52,290 nucleotides of DNA from CAVWDU01 sp963840725 (GTDB lineage: Bacteria; Pseudomonadota; Gammaproteobacteria; Pseudomonadales; Halieaceae), in NCBI GenBank assembly GCA_963840725.1, contig CAWIZY010000006.1:1-52290 (forward strand). Reading direction: 5' to 3'. How positions within the stretch are numbered: the first letter of the stretch is position 1; the number at the start of each line of letters is the position of its first letter. The notes below the pieces were generated by a model. It searched no databases, was not told where the DNA came from, and saw nothing but the letters and a program-made list of their open reading frames with translations. The translations under genes and the position numbers were made by a program. This document shows positions 1 to 8,967 of the stretch, piece by piece.

Positions 1-267
1 GGATGAATACGTACAAACGTATATGGACACCTCCCGTCAATATCCTTTTTGTTCCACCCTATGCGACTGAGTTGGCTGGTCAAACTGCTGTCGTATATCC
101 GGCCTGTTTGTGAGATGCAGTGATCTCTGGCCCCAATGAGAACAGCACCCTCGCTGCTCTATCGCCACCTCGGCATGGTTTGCACTCGTTTGTAACCAGC
201 ATTGGCGAGGGCCGGTTTAACCGTTTAACTCATCGTCATCGCATCCTTGGGTGGGTTTTACCTGCAA
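1..267. other. Left flank, no supported gene
   Basis: I see no supportable reading frame here. A perfect 6 bp inverted repeat with a 4-base loop lies at 7-22 (arms ATACGT and ACGTAT). Because the transposase that follows ends at 268 on the minus strand, this stretch is probably the 3' non-coding end of that IS110-type element plus flanking DNA. I could not place the element's end. Confidence 0.35.
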
Positions 268-1047
268 TCAATTCGGGCAGTAAGTGGTCTCATGCCTGAC
301 CAGAGCCCAGATAATCCGGGCCAACTTGTTGGCAACTGCAATCACAGCCTTGTGCTTGCCTCGCCGTTCTTTCACTTGCAAAGCCCATTGAGACAGCCTG
401 TCCTGTCGCCCCTCGGCATATCGAATGACGGACCAGGCGCCCTGGATTAGCATTCGTCGTAAATAATCATCGCCGCGTTTGCTGATCCCCCCGAGTTTCT
501 GAACACCCCCGCTGGAGTGCTCTCTGGGAACCAATCCCAGGCAGGCACTGAACTGTCTGCCATTCTTGAACTGGTCGCCCCGACCCAGTTTGGCCAGAGA
601 AGCGGTGGCGATCATGACGCCCACACCTCTTATACACATCAGACGGGAGGCCGCGGGGGATTCACGGGCTGCGACCTGGATAGATCGGTCGGCCTCACCG
701 ATGCGCTCATCCAGATCCCGCCATTGTTCAAGCAAGTCCTGTAGATATCGACGGGCCGCCATGGTCAGGCCATTCTCAGCGTCTTCCAGTAGCAGTGGGA
801 GTGCTTTGCGCAAGGTCGCAATCCCTGCTGGAAGAACAATCCCGTACTCTGAAAGAAGCCCTCGCATTTGATTCAACAGTGCAGTATGCGCGCGGACACG
901 ACGCTCACGAATCCGGCGTACCAGGATCATATCGGTTTGCTCCAGACTCCGCGGTGCGACAAAGCGCATTTTTGGACGCCTGGCGGCTTCGCTGATGACG
1001 CACATCAACTTTGGCGCTATGATGCCGGCTCGACAAGAGGTGTCCAT
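268..1047 (-). pseudogene. IS110-family transposase, N-terminally truncated
   Basis: The 259-codon frame carries the C-terminal two thirds of an IS110-type DNA recombinase. Family-like sequence starts near residue 18 (SEAARRPKMRFV), runs through a helical linker, and reaches the Transposase_20 region: CIRGVGVMIATASL at about 138-151, then GLVPREHSSGG at 171-181 containing the conserved serine, then ISKRGDDYLRRML. IS110 enzymes are normally about 330-400 residues with an N-terminal RuvC-like DEDD domain, and that domain is missing. The first 17 residues do not resemble the family, so the listed ATG is only the first one in the open frame. An IS6-type relic begins at the broken end, so one insertion or deletion may have removed the N terminus. 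It is unlikely to be active. Confidence 0.85.
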
Positions 1048-1051
1048 CTCA

Positions 1052-1536
1052 TCACCATCGATTCCCTCCAGACATTATTTCCTATGCTGTGTGGCTCTAT
1101 CACCGATTCAATCTCAGTCACAGAGATATCGAAGACCTCCTGGCTGAACGAGGCATAACTGTCAGCCGAGAAACAGTCCGGTTGTGGTGCCCAAAACACT
1201 CGCTGCGCTCATGGGGCAGGCCCTGCATCAAATTCGGAGCAATTTAGACTAGCAGACTGAAACGAAATCATCTTGGATACGGTGATACCTTTTACATCGA
1301 TAAAGTGTTCGCCGGTGTGCCGGACCATTCAGATCAATGGCAAGCAGCATTATCCATGGCGGGCTGTGGACCAGGATGACGAGGTCGTTGATGTGTACCT
1401 GCGGGCCCAGCGATTTCTGGGTGCCCATGCTGCTGTCAGTGATTTATTCAATCTTGGTAGGCACCTGATCAGAGCACAACATTATCGGGATCTCAGGATC
1501 AGTGCGCTCAGTGAATGGAGTAGGGCGGTAGCATGA
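1052..1536 (+). pseudogene. IS6-family transposase relic (frameshift and internal deletion)
   Basis: Translated in two frames this is an IS6/IS26-type transposase. Positions 1052-1330 read HRFPPDIISYAVWLYHRF, RDIEDLLAERGITVSRETVR and GDTFYIDKVF (the region with the first catalytic Asp), with one in-frame stop near 1246. The frame then shifts near 1320 to INGKQHYPWRAVDQDDEVVD, which holds the second Asp region. After VYLRAQR the sequence jumps straight to the family's C-terminal end (FLGAHAAVSDLFNLGRHL) and stops. About 80 residues are missing, including the third catalytic acidic residue. Intact members are about 230 residues. The element is dead. Sequence just past the stop (GTTAATTTGTCAAAA) may be the remains of its terminal repeat, but I found no partner. 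Confidence 0.75.
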
Positions 1537-1682
1537 AGAGCGACTCCTAGTTCTGTTCATCCAGCGGAGTTAATTTGTCAAAACCGTCCCGAGCCTGGTT
1601 GTTATGCATCTTATGAACGCTTCGGCCTTCAGTGAACAGTCAGTACGGAAGAGCCGCAGCGTACCGGATGAGAAAGGAAGCC

Positions 1683-2231
1683 TTAATCGCTCTCGTCCAG
1701 CGTGGGGTAGGCTTCGACGTAGATGTAATCTGTCGCCTTGGCGGGGATGTGACAGCCTATACAGTCCGTCTTGTAGTCTGATGCGATGTTCTTTCCCGGA
1801 TCAGAGGGCTTAAACAGGCCCCAGCCCCAGCCATCTCCCCAGAGCGCGTTGTCTTGGAATCTGCTCTGTCGATCTTTCACCATCACGAACCATTGCTTCA
1901 CCTCTGCGGTTGCGGAACTGACGTTAGCGCCGGTGCTATAGGCTGCAGATCTCGAAGCGCGCAGCTCTTTAACCAGGACCGCGCCATCCGGAAACTCTCC
2001 GCTCCGGCGATACTGCTCGGCCGTTCCCGGAGAGGCATACACGTCGTGGAAGCCCGACGCGTCGCCATCCGGTACAAACCAACTGCCCAGGTGCACGAAT
2101 TGGGTTCGGAAATCATCTGGAAGCGAGACCTGCACTGAAACGTCAGCCGCCAGGCCCACGGACGCCAGGAATGCCGCCCCAATACCCGTCCAGGCAACGC
2201 GCCTGCGTGACCGCCCTCGTAAGCTGTTCAT
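1683..2231 (-). CDS. Cytochrome P460 family protein, c-type heme (copy 1)
   Basis: This 182-residue exported protein has an Arg-rich N terminus and a hydrophobic segment (residues 12-29) that can act as a signal peptide. A C-terminal heme attachment motif, CIGCH (157-161), implies covalent heme in the periplasm. The segment around residues 62-90 (HDVYASPGTAEQYRRSG, then FPDGAVLVKEL) fits the cytochrome P460 fold, whose members bind NO or oxidise hydroxylamine in some species. Lys88 lies where P460 proteins often keep a lysine, but I cannot show that it is the heme-crosslinking residue. The start codon overlaps the stop of the upstream copy (ATGA at 2228-2231), so the two are translationally coupled. 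The actual reaction is unknown. Confidence 0.8.
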   Translation of the reverse strand: MNSLRGRSRRRVAWTGIGAAFLASVGLAADVSVQVSLPDDFRTQFVHLGSWFVPDGDASGFHDVYASPGTAEQYRRSGEFPDGAVLVKELRASRSAAYSTGANVSSATAEVKQWFVMVKDRQSRFQDNALWGDGWGWGLFKPSDPGKNIASDYKTDCIGCHIPAKATDYIYVEAYPTLDESD

Positions 2232-2830
2232 GGCAGTAACTGGTCAGACGTGCCGCCGGTTGCGGCGCGCCCTGTGCCCTTGCCCGCCCGCAGCACTGGA
2301 TAATATTGCGTGAAGACGAAGTCATCAGCCGCCGCACCCTGGTGACAGGCGTTGCATGCCGCGGCAGGGAACGGTGTAGCCGTAGGGGTCAAAGCCTTGT
2401 GATCAGGTGTTGAAAAACTGAAGTATGCCCAGTTTCCTGGTTCATCCGGAAAGTGTCGCTTGCTCTTGATAGTCGCCTCGAGGCCGATAAACTCACCCTG
2501 AAAGTAGCCGTTTCCGCTAACGGCGCTTTTGCTACCGACACTGACCAGTTCTTTCATCAATATAGTGCCGTCTTTGAATGTTCCGGTTTTCTTCCAGTGT
2601 TTCCAAGCACCCGGTTCCATATAGACGTTGTGATGCTCTGGAAATGCGGCCTTGCCGTCATTCATGTCATTGGGTGTGACGGGCGTGCCCACGTAGATCC
2701 ACTCCCGGTAGCCCTCGGGCCGCTGCAGTTTACCGTCTTTGTAGTTGAAGGGCTCTGCGTCGGCCAACGCCGCAGGCAGGGCGAGCGCCGCAATGGCCAG
2801 TAGTCTCGTCGGTCGTCGTGTTTGCTTCAT
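2228..2830 (-). CDS. Cytochrome P460 family protein, c-type heme (copy 2)
   Basis: The 200-residue product starts with a signal peptide (KQTRRPTRLLAIAALALPA, cleavage likely after ALADA). Its mature domain has the P460 pattern: HNVYMEPGAWKHWKKTGTF (67-85), KDGTILMKELVS with Lys93, a tryptophan-rich strand, and the heme motif CNACH (159-163) near the C terminus. It is a diverged paralogue of the gene that follows it and overlaps that gene by four bases, so both are made from one transcript and act in the periplasm. An AraC-type regulator lies 87 bases upstream on the same strand and is the obvious candidate controller. Small-molecule redox chemistry (NO, hydroxylamine or peroxide) is family-based inference. 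Confidence 0.85.
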   Translation of the reverse strand: MKQTRRPTRLLAIAALALPAALADAEPFNYKDGKLQRPEGYREWIYVGTPVTPNDMNDGKAAFPEHHNVYMEPGAWKHWKKTGTFKDGTILMKELVSVGSKSAVSGNGYFQGEFIGLEATIKSKRHFPDEPGNWAYFSFSTPDHKALTPTATPFPAAACNACHQGAAADDFVFTQYYPVLRAGKGTGRAATGGTSDQLLP

Positions 2831-2917
2831 AATCGCTGTTTCCGCTATTGAATGACGGAATCAGGCTAGCCCGGGGCAGCGCTTGGGAAAAGTACGGTCT
2901 TGCGGCTGGGGGGTACG

Positions 2918-3820
2918 TTATTGCTGTCTGCGATACTCGCTGGGGGTGACGCCGAGGATTCGTTTGAAATGGCGTCGGAAGTGGCTTTCGTCTGCAAAAC
3001 CCAATTCGCATGCGATTTCGACAATGGATCGCCGTGGATGGTGGGAAAGGAGCGTTTGCGCGCGGGCTATACGCAGGCGCAGTTGATACTCATGGGGAGG
3101 GTAACCGGTGCTTAGCTTGAACATGCGAGCGAAATGGTGCGGCGACAGGGCGCAGGCTTCCGACAGCACGTCCAGGGTGATGTTTTCAGTTAGTCGGTCG
3201 TTGATGAATTGTATAGCGCGGTTCTCCTGTGCAGCAGAAAGCCCATGCTGTGAGCTTTTTGACCCGCGAGAGTGCGCACGACCGTCAGTCTGCCTGGGCC
3301 GCCTAAGGTGAACCTTCAGGAGATTCAGCAGTGAAGATGTAGCCAGATCCGCACCGAAGCCGGGCGCGCTAATTTCGTTCCCCAGTTGCAAGAGTAGCTC
3401 GCTCACGACCGAATCCCGAACGCGAAAGTAAGGCTCAAGATCTGCGGCAGGCAGACCTTCGCAGTCCCCGGAGAGGAACGAGGGCTTCAGGGCGATGTGT
3501 ACCGAGTGCGATTGGTAACTCCACTCCCACTCCATGGGAAAGCCGGCGGGGATAAAGGTGATTTCCCTGGTTGGACAGACATACCAGGCGCGTTCTCCAA
3601 GTTGAGAGCACAAAGTCGAACGAATCGGACCCTGTTCGGCTGGCTTTCCCAAAGTACACATCAGGAGGTGTTCCTGATGTCCGCCATTCAATTTCACACT
3701 GCCAGGAGGGCGTCGCCGTAGCAGAATCTGGGCATCTTCGCCCAGTGGGACGCTCTTATCGATGGTATCGGGGTCTACGGCGGCGACAGCTATGGGCGAT
3801 CGCTCTAAATCTACGGCCAT
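2918..3820 (-). CDS. AraC/XylS-family transcriptional regulator
   Basis: This is a 300-residue regulator with the family's usual layout: an N-terminal sensing domain of about 180 residues, then two helix-turn-helix units. The first HTH lies in ENITLDVLSEACALSPHHF. The second reads SIVEIACELGFADESHFRRH, followed by FKRILGVTPSEYRRQQ at the very end, as in intact members. The N-terminal part contains a cupin-like stretch but no motif that identifies the ligand. It reads toward the two cytochrome P460 genes with an 87-base gap, so it may be co-transcribed with them or drive them. The start at 3820 has a GAGCG sequence upstream. Confidence 0.88.
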   Translation of the reverse strand: MAVDLERSPIAVAAVDPDTIDKSVPLGEDAQILLRRRPPGSVKLNGGHQEHLLMCTLGKPAEQGPIRSTLCSQLGERAWYVCPTREITFIPAGFPMEWEWSYQSHSVHIALKPSFLSGDCEGLPAADLEPYFRVRDSVVSELLLQLGNEISAPGFGADLATSSLLNLLKVHLRRPRQTDGRAHSRGSKSSQHGLSAAQENRAIQFINDRLTENITLDVLSEACALSPHHFARMFKLSTGYPPHEYQLRLRIARAQTLLSHHPRRSIVEIACELGFADESHFRRHFKRILGVTPSEYRRQQ

Positions 3821-3896
3821 TGATCGGCGCTCATTGAATTAGGATAGCTGCCTCAAGTCAAGAGGCGCCATTCAACCATAGCAGATAACCGGGCAG

Positions 3897-4199
3897 GGTC
3901 ATACTCTTCTGTATCGTGAGACGGGCAGGCAGACCGTATCCGACGCGTGGATCAGGGAATCAACACGTCCCGTGGGTGATGAAGCCAAGCCGCTCGATTA
4001 CGGTTATCAGTTGTGGACGGTGTCGAAAACGCCCGCATATTCGGCGATAGGACTGCAGTGGCAATACAGGTTTGTTTATCCCGAACGCAAAATAGTGGTT
4101 GTGACGCTCAGCTACTCTCCACCCAATCAGCACAGCGAGGCAGCGGAAAGAGAATCGTTCAGCTTCTTCGAGACAGTCTCAAACTGGGACCAGGAATAA
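3897..4199 (+). pseudogene. Serine beta-lactamase/esterase family relic (C-terminal end only)
   Basis: An open frame without a proper start gives about 100 residues matching the end of class C beta-lactamase-like serine hydrolases: LLYRETGRQTVSDAWIRES, then YGYQLWTVSKTPAYSAIGLQ, then a closing FVYPERKIVVVTLSYSPP strand, and it stops normally. The catalytic SxxK and YxN motifs would lie upstream and are absent, so the fragment cannot be an enzyme. The sequence before 3897 is not related. It is the 3' end of a gene cut off by a deletion or rearrangement. Confidence 0.65.
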
Positions 4200-4200
4200 C

Positions 4201-4287
4201 TCTCGCCCGTTCAGGGCACATGCTTACAACCAGAATGGCAAGCTGTTTCTGGTCGGTGACGCTGCTCACATTGTTCCCCCGCAAGGG
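4201..4287 (+). pseudogene. Flavin monooxygenase relic (GDAAH motif)
   Basis: Directly after the hydrolase relic, a short frame reads HAYNQNGKLFLVGDAAHIVPP. That is the FAD-ribose binding stretch (GD motif) of class A flavoprotein hydroxylases such as 4-hydroxybenzoate 3-monooxygenase. After this the frame breaks; a neighbouring frame continues with a plausible GAK. No other part of the gene is visible before or after. It shows that a hydroxylase gene once existed at this spot. Confidence is limited by the short length. Confidence 0.45.
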
Positions 4288-4437
4288 CGCCAAAAGTTAT
4301 TTCGGCGCCGACGATCACCCATACCGACGCAACGCAGCGGGCGCAGACCTCGATGTCTGCATTGAAGACACGCTTGAGCCGGGATGTCATGCTGACCGAT
4401 ATTGAGGAAGGGATTGCAGTACCCTGGCGCCTAGCCG

Positions 4438-7326
4438 TTAGTGTACCGCCAGGTTTCCTGTATCGAGCATTATAGAGTATACAGTTGCGAAATCCGCGGA
4501 GCCGAAAGCAAGTACATATATTCCTTCCGACAAATCGTCGACCCGAAGAGTGGCCTTGCCGAGATCGGTCTCTTTGGATCGATCAGTGCTTGTCCTCGCC
4601 AGTTCCTGTTGCTCTGCATCGTAGAGCGCTATTTCCAAATAACTACCGTGTTCTGTAGTTATATCAATTTCGAAATCTCGCGGTTCCGGCCAGCTGAGTA
4701 TCGCGTATTCCGCTGGCAGGGAAACTTGAGATCCATCTCTAAGAAAGTCGTCGATAACATCTGGATTTGTCGGATAGAATAAAGTAATTTTTTCTGTTAA
4801 AGGAAAAGGGGGGAATTTGAACATCGGTGGGTACGGCAGTAGCTTCGTCCATTGCGGCATATCAAGCATCTGATCCCATCGACTATAGTGAAGTGCTACC
4901 TGATAAAAGTTTCTTCTACCTTCTTTAGCCCCGATTGAAAATCGAATAACACCATCAGGAAATGATTTATGAGGGCATTCAATTTTTAAGCTCATTCCCG
5001 ATTTACTTACAAAATCTTTGAACTCAACTTTGCTTGAATCATAGACACGTATATCAAAAGGCCAGGCGTAACCCTTCTGTTCTGGATAGGCTGCGATTTC
5101 TAGAAACCCTTGAGAAAAACCAGACTCTCCGTAGGGTTTGGTGCCGGGATTAATACACTCGGTTTGTCCGGTTGCTTCGTCTGTAGACGCAGGAAGACGA
5201 ATTTCGAAGTAGTCGATGTCATTCACTACATCGAAATTCAATTGCTGGATATGGTGCATCGCTGTCACGGAATTCGCAGGAGTAACATCACTGATAATGG
5301 ACCTGTTTGTAAACTCGTCGTTTCTGGGTTTGCCGCTGCTTCCATCTTCAAAATTACCATCGTCAAATCTGTCAGGCAATATAGTCGAAGGATTGCCTGG
5401 AAATACGGATAAACGATAACAATTCATAGATTCAGGTGTTGCTCCCCGGACCTTCGCTCTGTAATGCTTTCCAGCGCTAAGATTCCCGCTAATCAAAGCC
5501 TCGGTTGTCTTGGCGTAGCCCGTGACAGACAATTTTATACCCATTGCAAACGCTTGGTACGAGTGATCGTAGAGTTCGAGATTGAGATCCTCGCCAGGAT
5601 TATTTTTGAAATATTTTTTGTGCTCAAGTAAAACCTTGCTATTACTCAGATAATCTGAAAATTGGAACTTGAAGAAATCCCAATCTCCAGGGGTGACCGT
5701 TGCAGTGATACTTTTGTTAATATCAACTGCAAAAGCGTCTCCAAACGAGTCATTGCTCTCAAAGCTATCACCTTTCGGTGACAGGCCAGCCAGTTGCGCG
5801 GTGCTTACTACCGCATCGTACGCGTTCACATAGCCAGTTTTAACACGGGGGTCGGAGCTCTTGTTAGCGGTATTTTGCAGAATCTTCAGGACATCGTCAT
5901 GTTTCAAATCCGGTTTTATTGCCTTCATCAGCGCTACGACACCCGAAACATAGGGTGCCGACGCGCTGGTTCCTGACATTGGCGTGGGCAAAATATCATT
6001 CAGAGCAGGAACGTCAATAGAGTTTCCCGGTGCCCAAATATCTACCCCGGAACCGTAATTGGATCCCCAAGCGACGCCATCACTAAGTTGCTGTGTCTGC
6101 TTTCGAGTCGATTTTTTTGACGCTCGCTCAATTGCACCTACCCCAATAACCCATCCGGCGTCTGTGAAATTATGAGCGGTTTGATCGAGATCCTTTTCAT
6201 CATTGCCCGCTGCATTAACAACAATCACTTTGTGAGAGTTGGCTATGTTCAATGCCTTCGCTGTAATTCCGATGAATGAGTCGTAACTGTTTAAGCTGAT
6301 ATTTATCACTTCCGCTCCCCAATTAACGGATGCGTTGTATATCGCATTTGCAGCGTGTGATTCAATCTTGCTACGAAAGAGCAAAGGAACCACAACTTGC
6401 CCGCCTGTACCGGCAGAGCCGAACCTGTTGTTATGCAGTGCAGCAGCGATATTCATTACGGAGCTGCCGTGATTTTCAAACGATACCTGCCCATCTGGAG
6501 AATTTTCAGAGACATCATAATCTCCATCGACAGAATCATAACCCCACATTTGCGGGTAGCCTCTGAAATCCTCGTTAACCTGAAAACCATAATCTACGAA
6601 TGCAACTGCCACGGTTTTCTTGTTGAGCCCGATCAGCTCCATGTATTGCCACGCTTTGGTTACACCAAACTCCGGATCATTAAACCAGTCATAGCGAAAG
6701 GCATTATAGTAACCACTATTTAGAAGACTCGAATCAGGGGCGAGAGGATTCACTTGCCATTCTTGCGTGCGGTCTATAACGCAATCCGTTGAAGGAGTAA
6801 GTAGATTGTTGTTTGAAATTATTTTGCCCTGGCTCTGTTCTTTCACAACAAGTGCAGCGAGCCTCGCAGCGTTTACTGTAGAAAATTTGAATGGCCCGAT
6901 TAATCCAGCATTGGTCATGTTTGTGTGGAAGCTTTCGAAATCTATGGTATCTAAGTCTACTTTGATAACATAAAATCCACTCGACTCGAGGGGCAGTCTA
7001 AGATTTTCATAATCGAGCGAATCAGGCGGGGACTGGAAAGAACCGTCATTCACTACGCGTCCATTGTAGAGTTTCAAAAAATCGGCTAATTCACCGTCAC
7101 TTTCAGGTGCAAGAATTATTTCATCGTCAACATAATCCTCTCGCGTACCGTCGGGGTGTACCATAACTGAAAAAATACGAATTGGTTCACCAGGCTCGCC
7201 GCTAATTACCTGTTCAGGTAAGGAAATATCGGGATCGATTGTATAGGAAAATTTGCTCGAGCAACTGCATAATAAAAAGGTTAATGGAGAAGCGATGACG
7301 AATAACAATAATGAATTTGTTTTCAT
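4438..7326 (-). CDS. Subtilisin-like (S8) serine protease lipoprotein
   Basis: The 962-residue product starts with a lipoprotein signal (TFLLCSC, lipidated Cys probably Cys22), so it is likely membrane-anchored outside the cytoplasm. After a propeptide-like region the S8 catalytic domain carries Asp245 (VAFVDYGF), His286 (ENHGSSV), oxyanion Asn375 (NAAGNDE) and Ser454 (SGTSASAPYVSG), in the right order and spacing. The Asp motif is DYG instead of the commoner DTG or DSG. Residues 520-960 contain pre-peptidase C-terminal-like beta domains (SFESNDSFGDAF, DWDFFKFQF and later repeats). A good AGGAAGAG ribosome site precedes the start. Three hand-counted 60-base rows contain 20, 29 and 23 G+C bases, far less than neighbours, which suggests horizontal acquisition. 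Substrate unknown. Confidence 0.88.
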   Translation of the reverse strand: MKTNSLLLFVIASPLTFLLCSCSSKFSYTIDPDISLPEQVISGEPGEPIRIFSVMVHPDGTREDYVDDEIILAPESDGELADFLKLYNGRVVNDGSFQSPPDSLDYENLRLPLESSGFYVIKVDLDTIDFESFHTNMTNAGLIGPFKFSTVNAARLAALVVKEQSQGKIISNNNLLTPSTDCVIDRTQEWQVNPLAPDSSLLNSGYYNAFRYDWFNDPEFGVTKAWQYMELIGLNKKTVAVAFVDYGFQVNEDFRGYPQMWGYDSVDGDYDVSENSPDGQVSFENHGSSVMNIAAALHNNRFGSAGTGGQVVVPLLFRSKIESHAANAIYNASVNWGAEVINISLNSYDSFIGITAKALNIANSHKVIVVNAAGNDEKDLDQTAHNFTDAGWVIGVGAIERASKKSTRKQTQQLSDGVAWGSNYGSGVDIWAPGNSIDVPALNDILPTPMSGTSASAPYVSGVVALMKAIKPDLKHDDVLKILQNTANKSSDPRVKTGYVNAYDAVVSTAQLAGLSPKGDSFESNDSFGDAFAVDINKSITATVTPGDWDFFKFQFSDYLSNSKVLLEHKKYFKNNPGEDLNLELYDHSYQAFAMGIKLSVTGYAKTTEALISGNLSAGKHYRAKVRGATPESMNCYRLSVFPGNPSTILPDRFDDGNFEDGSSGKPRNDEFTNRSIISDVTPANSVTAMHHIQQLNFDVVNDIDYFEIRLPASTDEATGQTECINPGTKPYGESGFSQGFLEIAAYPEQKGYAWPFDIRVYDSSKVEFKDFVSKSGMSLKIECPHKSFPDGVIRFSIGAKEGRRNFYQVALHYSRWDQMLDMPQWTKLLPYPPMFKFPPFPLTEKITLFYPTNPDVIDDFLRDGSQVSLPAEYAILSWPEPRDFEIDITTEHGSYLEIALYDAEQQELARTSTDRSKETDLGKATLRVDDLSEGIYVLAFGSADFATVYSIMLDTGNLAVH

Positions 7327-7507
7327 AATCTACTCTTCCTAAGTGATAGGAAACTCACCGGCTTATGCTGTGATGGACAAAATTCTTTGTCGCAAAAATA
7401 GCATCCGCGCAATGACAGCAAGTTATTATACAATTAAGGTCTCTGAATCGTTTCTCGTTTGCTCTGGTTTGTCCTGTGCCATGCTGGCGTTTGTTTGTCT
7501 TGCTGGT

Positions 7508-7675
7508 GCGTTGGCAAGCCAGTGTCGACTGCGCCCGACGTACCGCGTGAATTTCCTGTTGTTCGATACTCTTAACAGCCACAAACCGCATCCAGCGACG
7601 ATTTATCGCCTCGCAGGTCGCTTTGGCATCATTGCGATCGGTCTTGTGGCTCTTCACATACGGCTTCACAACCCC
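7508..7675 (-). pseudogene. IS110-family transposase fragment (N-terminal domain)
   Basis: About 56 codons match the N-terminal RuvC-like part of an IS110 transposase: GVVKPYVKSHKTDRNDAKA with the conserved Asp residues, then a MRFVAVKSIEQQ stretch. Beyond STLACQR the frame stays open to 7355 but no longer resembles the family. The upstream edge overlaps the last codons of the enoyl-CoA hydratase gene. It is not the missing half of the transposase at 268-1047, because both contain the MRFVA region, so it is the remains of a separate insertion. Confidence 0.65.
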
Positions 7676-8472
7676 TGCCAGCGCGGCTCCCGTTTGCTGA
7701 GAAAGGCATCGACGCCCTCTTCGCATTCTGTCGACATCATGGCACTGAGCATGGCGCAGCCCGCATCTCTGTATGCCTGTCGGATCGGTTGTTCGATCTG
7801 GGCGTAGAAGGCGGCCTTACCCTCGGCGATCCCCACGGCAGACTTGGCGGCGATGCGCTGGGCCAGCGCCTCCACCTCGGCTGTCAGCCGGTCGGCGGGT
7901 ACGCTGCGGTTGAGCAGGCCGAAGCGGATCGCATCCTCTGCCGAGAACATGTCGCCCGTGAGCGCCATCTCCATGGCATGCTTGCGGTGCATGTTGCGGC
8001 CGATGCCAACCAGCGGCGTAGTGCAAAAGGAGCCGATGTTGACTCCTGGCGTGCAGAAACGCGCATCTTCTGCCGACAGCGCCAGGTCACACATGGAGAT
8101 CAGCTGACAGCCCGCGGCGCTGGCTGTTCCCTGCACCGCAGCGATGATCGGCTTGGGCGACCCTACGAGCGCCAGCATCAGCTCGGTACAGGCGTCGAGT
8201 ACATTGGTCACCCGCCTCTCGGTGTCAGGCTCCACACCCTCGCTACGGCCGAATATCTCCTTCAGGTCGTGCCCGGATGAAAATACCGGCCCCTTTCCGG
8301 TGATTACAATCACCCGCACCGCCTCGTTCGCCTCGGCATTGCGCAGCCCCTGGTGCAGGGCCGCAATCATTGCAGAGGAGAGCGGGTTGCGCTGCCGGGG
8401 CCTGTTAAGGGTAAGCCAGAGCACATGGCCGGACATGTGATCCAGCACATAGGGAGATTCCGAATTTGCCAT
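7666..8472 (-). CDS. Enoyl-CoA hydratase/isomerase family protein
   Basis: This 268-residue protein has the crotonase fold used for CoA-ester chemistry in the cytoplasm. The first oxyanion-hole segment is FSSGHDLKE; the second is GTASAAGCQLISMCDLALSA. The region that normally holds the catalytic glutamates reads GVNIGSFCTTPLVGIGRN and lacks them, so this is probably not a classical hydratase. It resembles ECHDC3-type members, for which a clear reaction is not known. Length and C terminus (VDAFLSKREPRWQGL) are normal. A GAGGG sequence precedes the ATG. An IS110 remnant abuts its 3' end, and no operon partner remains downstream. Confidence 0.85.
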   Translation of the reverse strand: MANSESPYVLDHMSGHVLWLTLNRPRQRNPLSSAMIAALHQGLRNAEANEAVRVIVITGKGPVFSSGHDLKEIFGRSEGVEPDTERRVTNVLDACTELMLALVGSPKPIIAAVQGTASAAGCQLISMCDLALSAEDARFCTPGVNIGSFCTTPLVGIGRNMHRKHAMEMALTGDMFSAEDAIRFGLLNRSVPADRLTAEVEALAQRIAAKSAVGIAEGKAAFYAQIEQPIRQAYRDAGCAMLSAMMSTECEEGVDAFLSKREPRWQGL

Positions 8473-8658
8473 AGTGATCCCTCTGCATCAGTTTAAATCT
8501 AGCATCACGTCGCCGAAGCGCTTATGCGGTTGGTCATTAGTATAACTGAAGCAGGCCGTTATCTCGCGTATCGGGCCGCGCCCGACGCCATGCCAGAGGT
8601 AAGCACGAGCGGTAAGGCGACGATAATATATGAGGGGTTAAAATTTACCCGGAGCAAT

Positions 8659-8967
8659 TCATGGTCGCCGAGCCCCGGGACGGCAGGGATGGCCGTGGCC
8701 GCATGTAAGCCGACTCTCAATCAACGCTTCGGCGGTCTTGTGGGTGAAATGCGCTCTACCAAAGTATTCGTCTCCATCCATTTCCCACGAGAAGATAAGG
8801 TGACTCCACATTTGTAGATGCATAGAGCCTTTGTCCGAGATTTCGACACCTATACGCGACAGCGACGGCGAAACGAGGATGTCAGCTGCGTCGGAGGGGC
8901 GAGAATGCGCATCAGAAATCCTGGCTCTCAGGCGAGAAAGTATCTCTTCTTGCAGATCATATTTTTC
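8659..8967 (-). pseudogene. In-frame continuation of the upstream lipoprotein gene after a stop codon
   Basis: The frame of the lipoprotein gene at 8968-9630 does not end at its TAA. The same frame stays open for about 100 more codons and looks like real protein (KYDLQEEILSRLRARI, DAADILVSPSLSRIGVEI, LQMWSHLIFSWEMDGDEYFG). Many periplasmic lipoproteins with a glycine-zipper segment carry such an alpha/beta domain after it. The simplest reading is one longer gene broken by a nonsense codon, with its far end also lost (the last 15 codons look random). This stretch has no good start of its own. Confidence 0.5.

Noticed and set aside
7508..7675. Missing N-terminal half of the transposase at 268-1047
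   Set aside because: Both fragments include the MRFVA region, so they come from different insertions.
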